DNA of 64,000 nt from positions 310,001 to 374,000 of the forward strand of contig JADLSH010000164.1 in NCBI GenBank assembly GCA_016169945.1. The letters are read 5' to 3'. Every line of letters starts with the position of its first letter. Positions within the stretch are counted from its first letter, which is position 1. The notes under the pieces are model-generated. The model did not search any database. It saw only the letters and a program-made list of their open reading frames with translations, and was not told where the DNA came from. Made by a program: the position numbers and the translations under genes. The DNA comes from Trachythela sp. YZ-2020 (taxonomy: Eukaryota > Cnidaria > Anthozoa > Malacalcyonacea > Clavulariidae). This document shows, piece by piece, positions 59,901-62,900 of the stretch.

Positions 59901-62900
59901 AGTGTGGTTTTAGAGTTCAACAATCATGTGACTGCCAAACTCCAGATTTAGAAAACTGAAATACCATCGATATACAAAAAAGATATGCAACCTTACATAC
60001 ATATTTTTACCTGATTCTGAAAGTGTTTCTAAAATGGCAGTTAGAATTTGCAACGTGAGATAAGTATCTTCCTGGTTCTTCACGTATGGTTTATCAGACA
60101 ATGGGACAATTTTTGGCCTTTCAATTTTCCTACAGGGAAAACAAATTGCGAGAATATTATATACGAACATTGATGTCAGCATGCATATGTATGTTATTTT
60201 AATACCGGTTGGGAAGTCTGTACATGAAAAAATATCTTCCAAAAACTCTAAAAACGGCCCGGCACAGAAAATAACGGGTCTTTTCTTGATGGGAAATTGA
60301 ATTTCTAAAAATTCCAGTGTTGAGAAATACATAGTTTTGGATGATCAAAACATGTTGTTAAATACGAAAACTGAAGAAACTTTAAGTACACATATAATTT
60401 CACCAAAAACTTCACGTCTTTTTGTCGCGCTTCTTTTTTCGCGCTTTTTCCCGGGTTTTCAATTTTCGAAATAATTTATCGTAAGCCTGAACTACCGGTT
60501 GGATTTTGATACTTTTTCCCCGCATATGCTGCTTTGCGTAGGCTTTTCACTGTTTTTAATGATGAAATATTCTTCAAGACATTTGGCACTTTTACGGCAA
60601 ACAATCTCGTTTTGTTCTTTTGGTTAGCCCATTGTTTTCTCTCTCAATAGAGAAAGTCGATCTTTTTTCGGTAACGTCAACGTGCTCGTGGACTCGCTTT
60701 TCGTAGTCACATTCGTTTCACACATTCAGTTGTTGTTTGATTAAAATGATGAAGGTGAGACTTTAAGTTTAATATGACATTTAATGAGTTTGACATGTTC
60801 TCGATGGATATATAAACACAATTCTAATGTATTTCTATATAATCCATGTTTGACTGTTTTGTCTTTCGAGCGCATATTAATTAAACCACCTAGGAATAAA
60901 GTTTGGCAAAGAAAACATCGGCCTATACAGAGACGACGGATTGGCAATCCTGAAAAAGAAGTCTGCACAATTGACAGATAAAACGAGAAAAGAACTTCAC
61001 AAACGTTTCAACCAAATTCTATAAATATACAACCTAACAAAAAAGAATGCACGGCCATCCACCCACCCAACCACCCACCCAACCACGTTTTGACAACATA
61101 CATTTAAGCAACCCCATTTTCAGTCACCTGAAGATCCTATCTAGATGCAAACCGGTGGTTTTGGCAGAGCATGTAAGGTAAGCGAAACAAAGTTTACCTT
61201 TCAAGTGCAGTAATATCATACGCGAATCCTTCTTCATCATTTACAGCCTGGCATTCCGGGTCAGAAACATCTGTAAGTAGATCTAACAGGCGTGGATTTT
61301 GCTTCGCTTCTTCAAACAGCATCATAACAGTTTCTTCATCATTTTCACCAGATATCACCCACGTAACAAGTTCGTCTTCCGTTGCACGACGACCGCAAAC
61401 TTGTAAAGCAGCTACTACATCTTGTTCAGTATAACCAATACCCTCAAGTGTCTCTTTTGCACTAGTAAAAATTTCAAGTGAGTTCTTTCGTCTTCGCGTG
61501 TTTGGCTGAATAACATGTGTTTCCTCTTCGACATTTTCTATCAGAATGCTCTCACTTTCTATGTCACTTTCAAAATATTTTGTTTCTTCTTTAAAACCTT
61601 CTTCTGTAAAATATATCGAGTTCTCAGGTATCATTGTTTTCAAAACCTTTGCAAGAAGCAAAGGCTCAATACCCTTGTTAACAGTTTCAAGGAGCATAAA
61701 AGTCTGTAATGGTAGTTCATCGATAGCTACCTGGCCAACGCACGCTTTTGCTAACTCCTTTCTCAAGTTTAAAATCTGTTTCATTGTAAAATGGTTTAAA
61801 GAATAGCAGTGGCTTCTTTCACCATCTATACATTCTTTCCATCGCTTCAATTCACTTTCCATTGTTTTACAGGTTTCATCAATGTTTTGTAACAACTTTT
61901 CTCTATAGTCGTCCTTTTTACTGCACTGAAATTTTCTTTTCCATGTTAAATAGTTGATTTGACCAACTTCACAAAGTTGCAAGTACAAGTTACTAACTCT
62001 GAGTATTCCTTCAAAAACCTGAAATATTAAAAATGCCAAATATTATAGATACTATAGAATACCGACTTGACAATTAAAACATAATATCATAAATCACTGG
62101 TGAAAAGTGAACTATTTCGAATAAAGTTTTTAATGACTGTATGATTGTTAGTCCCCGAGCCAACGGCTCGTCAGCGCCGTTCTGGGCGATAACCCGTGGC
62201 GAGGGTACTAATTCCGCTCGGCTATTTTACCTATTTACACGTGCAAAAGATTGAGAGTTAGCGAAGGGAAGTCAATCAATAATCGTGTCGCTATGGTTCG
62301 TCCTTGCATGGGTGGACCTCGCACAGATCTCAAATATATGACGGATTGTCAGGAGTGCAGGTCGAGTGGAATGAGCGAAAGTTTATCGAAATTCGTAAAA
62401 TATAAAGCCAGATTGTTGTAATTGTTGATGTATTTGTTGCTTTAAAAATTGTTGTTTATAATTATACACAATTTTTCAGTTAATTTGAGTGTAGGTGTAA
62501 CTTTCTCAAATTATCCTATTTTATGTTATTAAAAGCTATAAAAAGTTTCCTATATTAGTAAGCACCCCTTGACGTAGATACTCTAGTTTGTATATGAACC
62601 ATCTCTCTTGACGAAAGGTCCTCGCTCGAAACGTTGAAAAGTGTTTTTACCTTTCTCAAACTGACAAGTACCTGCATCTATGAAGAGTATATAGACACAT
62701 ACGGGTTAGGTATCAATTGGGACGAAATTCCTGATCCTGACTCCTGCCACATAATTTGTAATTTTCGATTGTTAAATTTTTATCATTCATAATTGTTTCA
62801 TGTGGGATTAGTGACAGACCTGACTTTAGTTTCAAGAATTGGTGACAAATTCTTTTAATTAAATTGAAATTTAGAAAATGTTTACAAACCTGATTAAATT

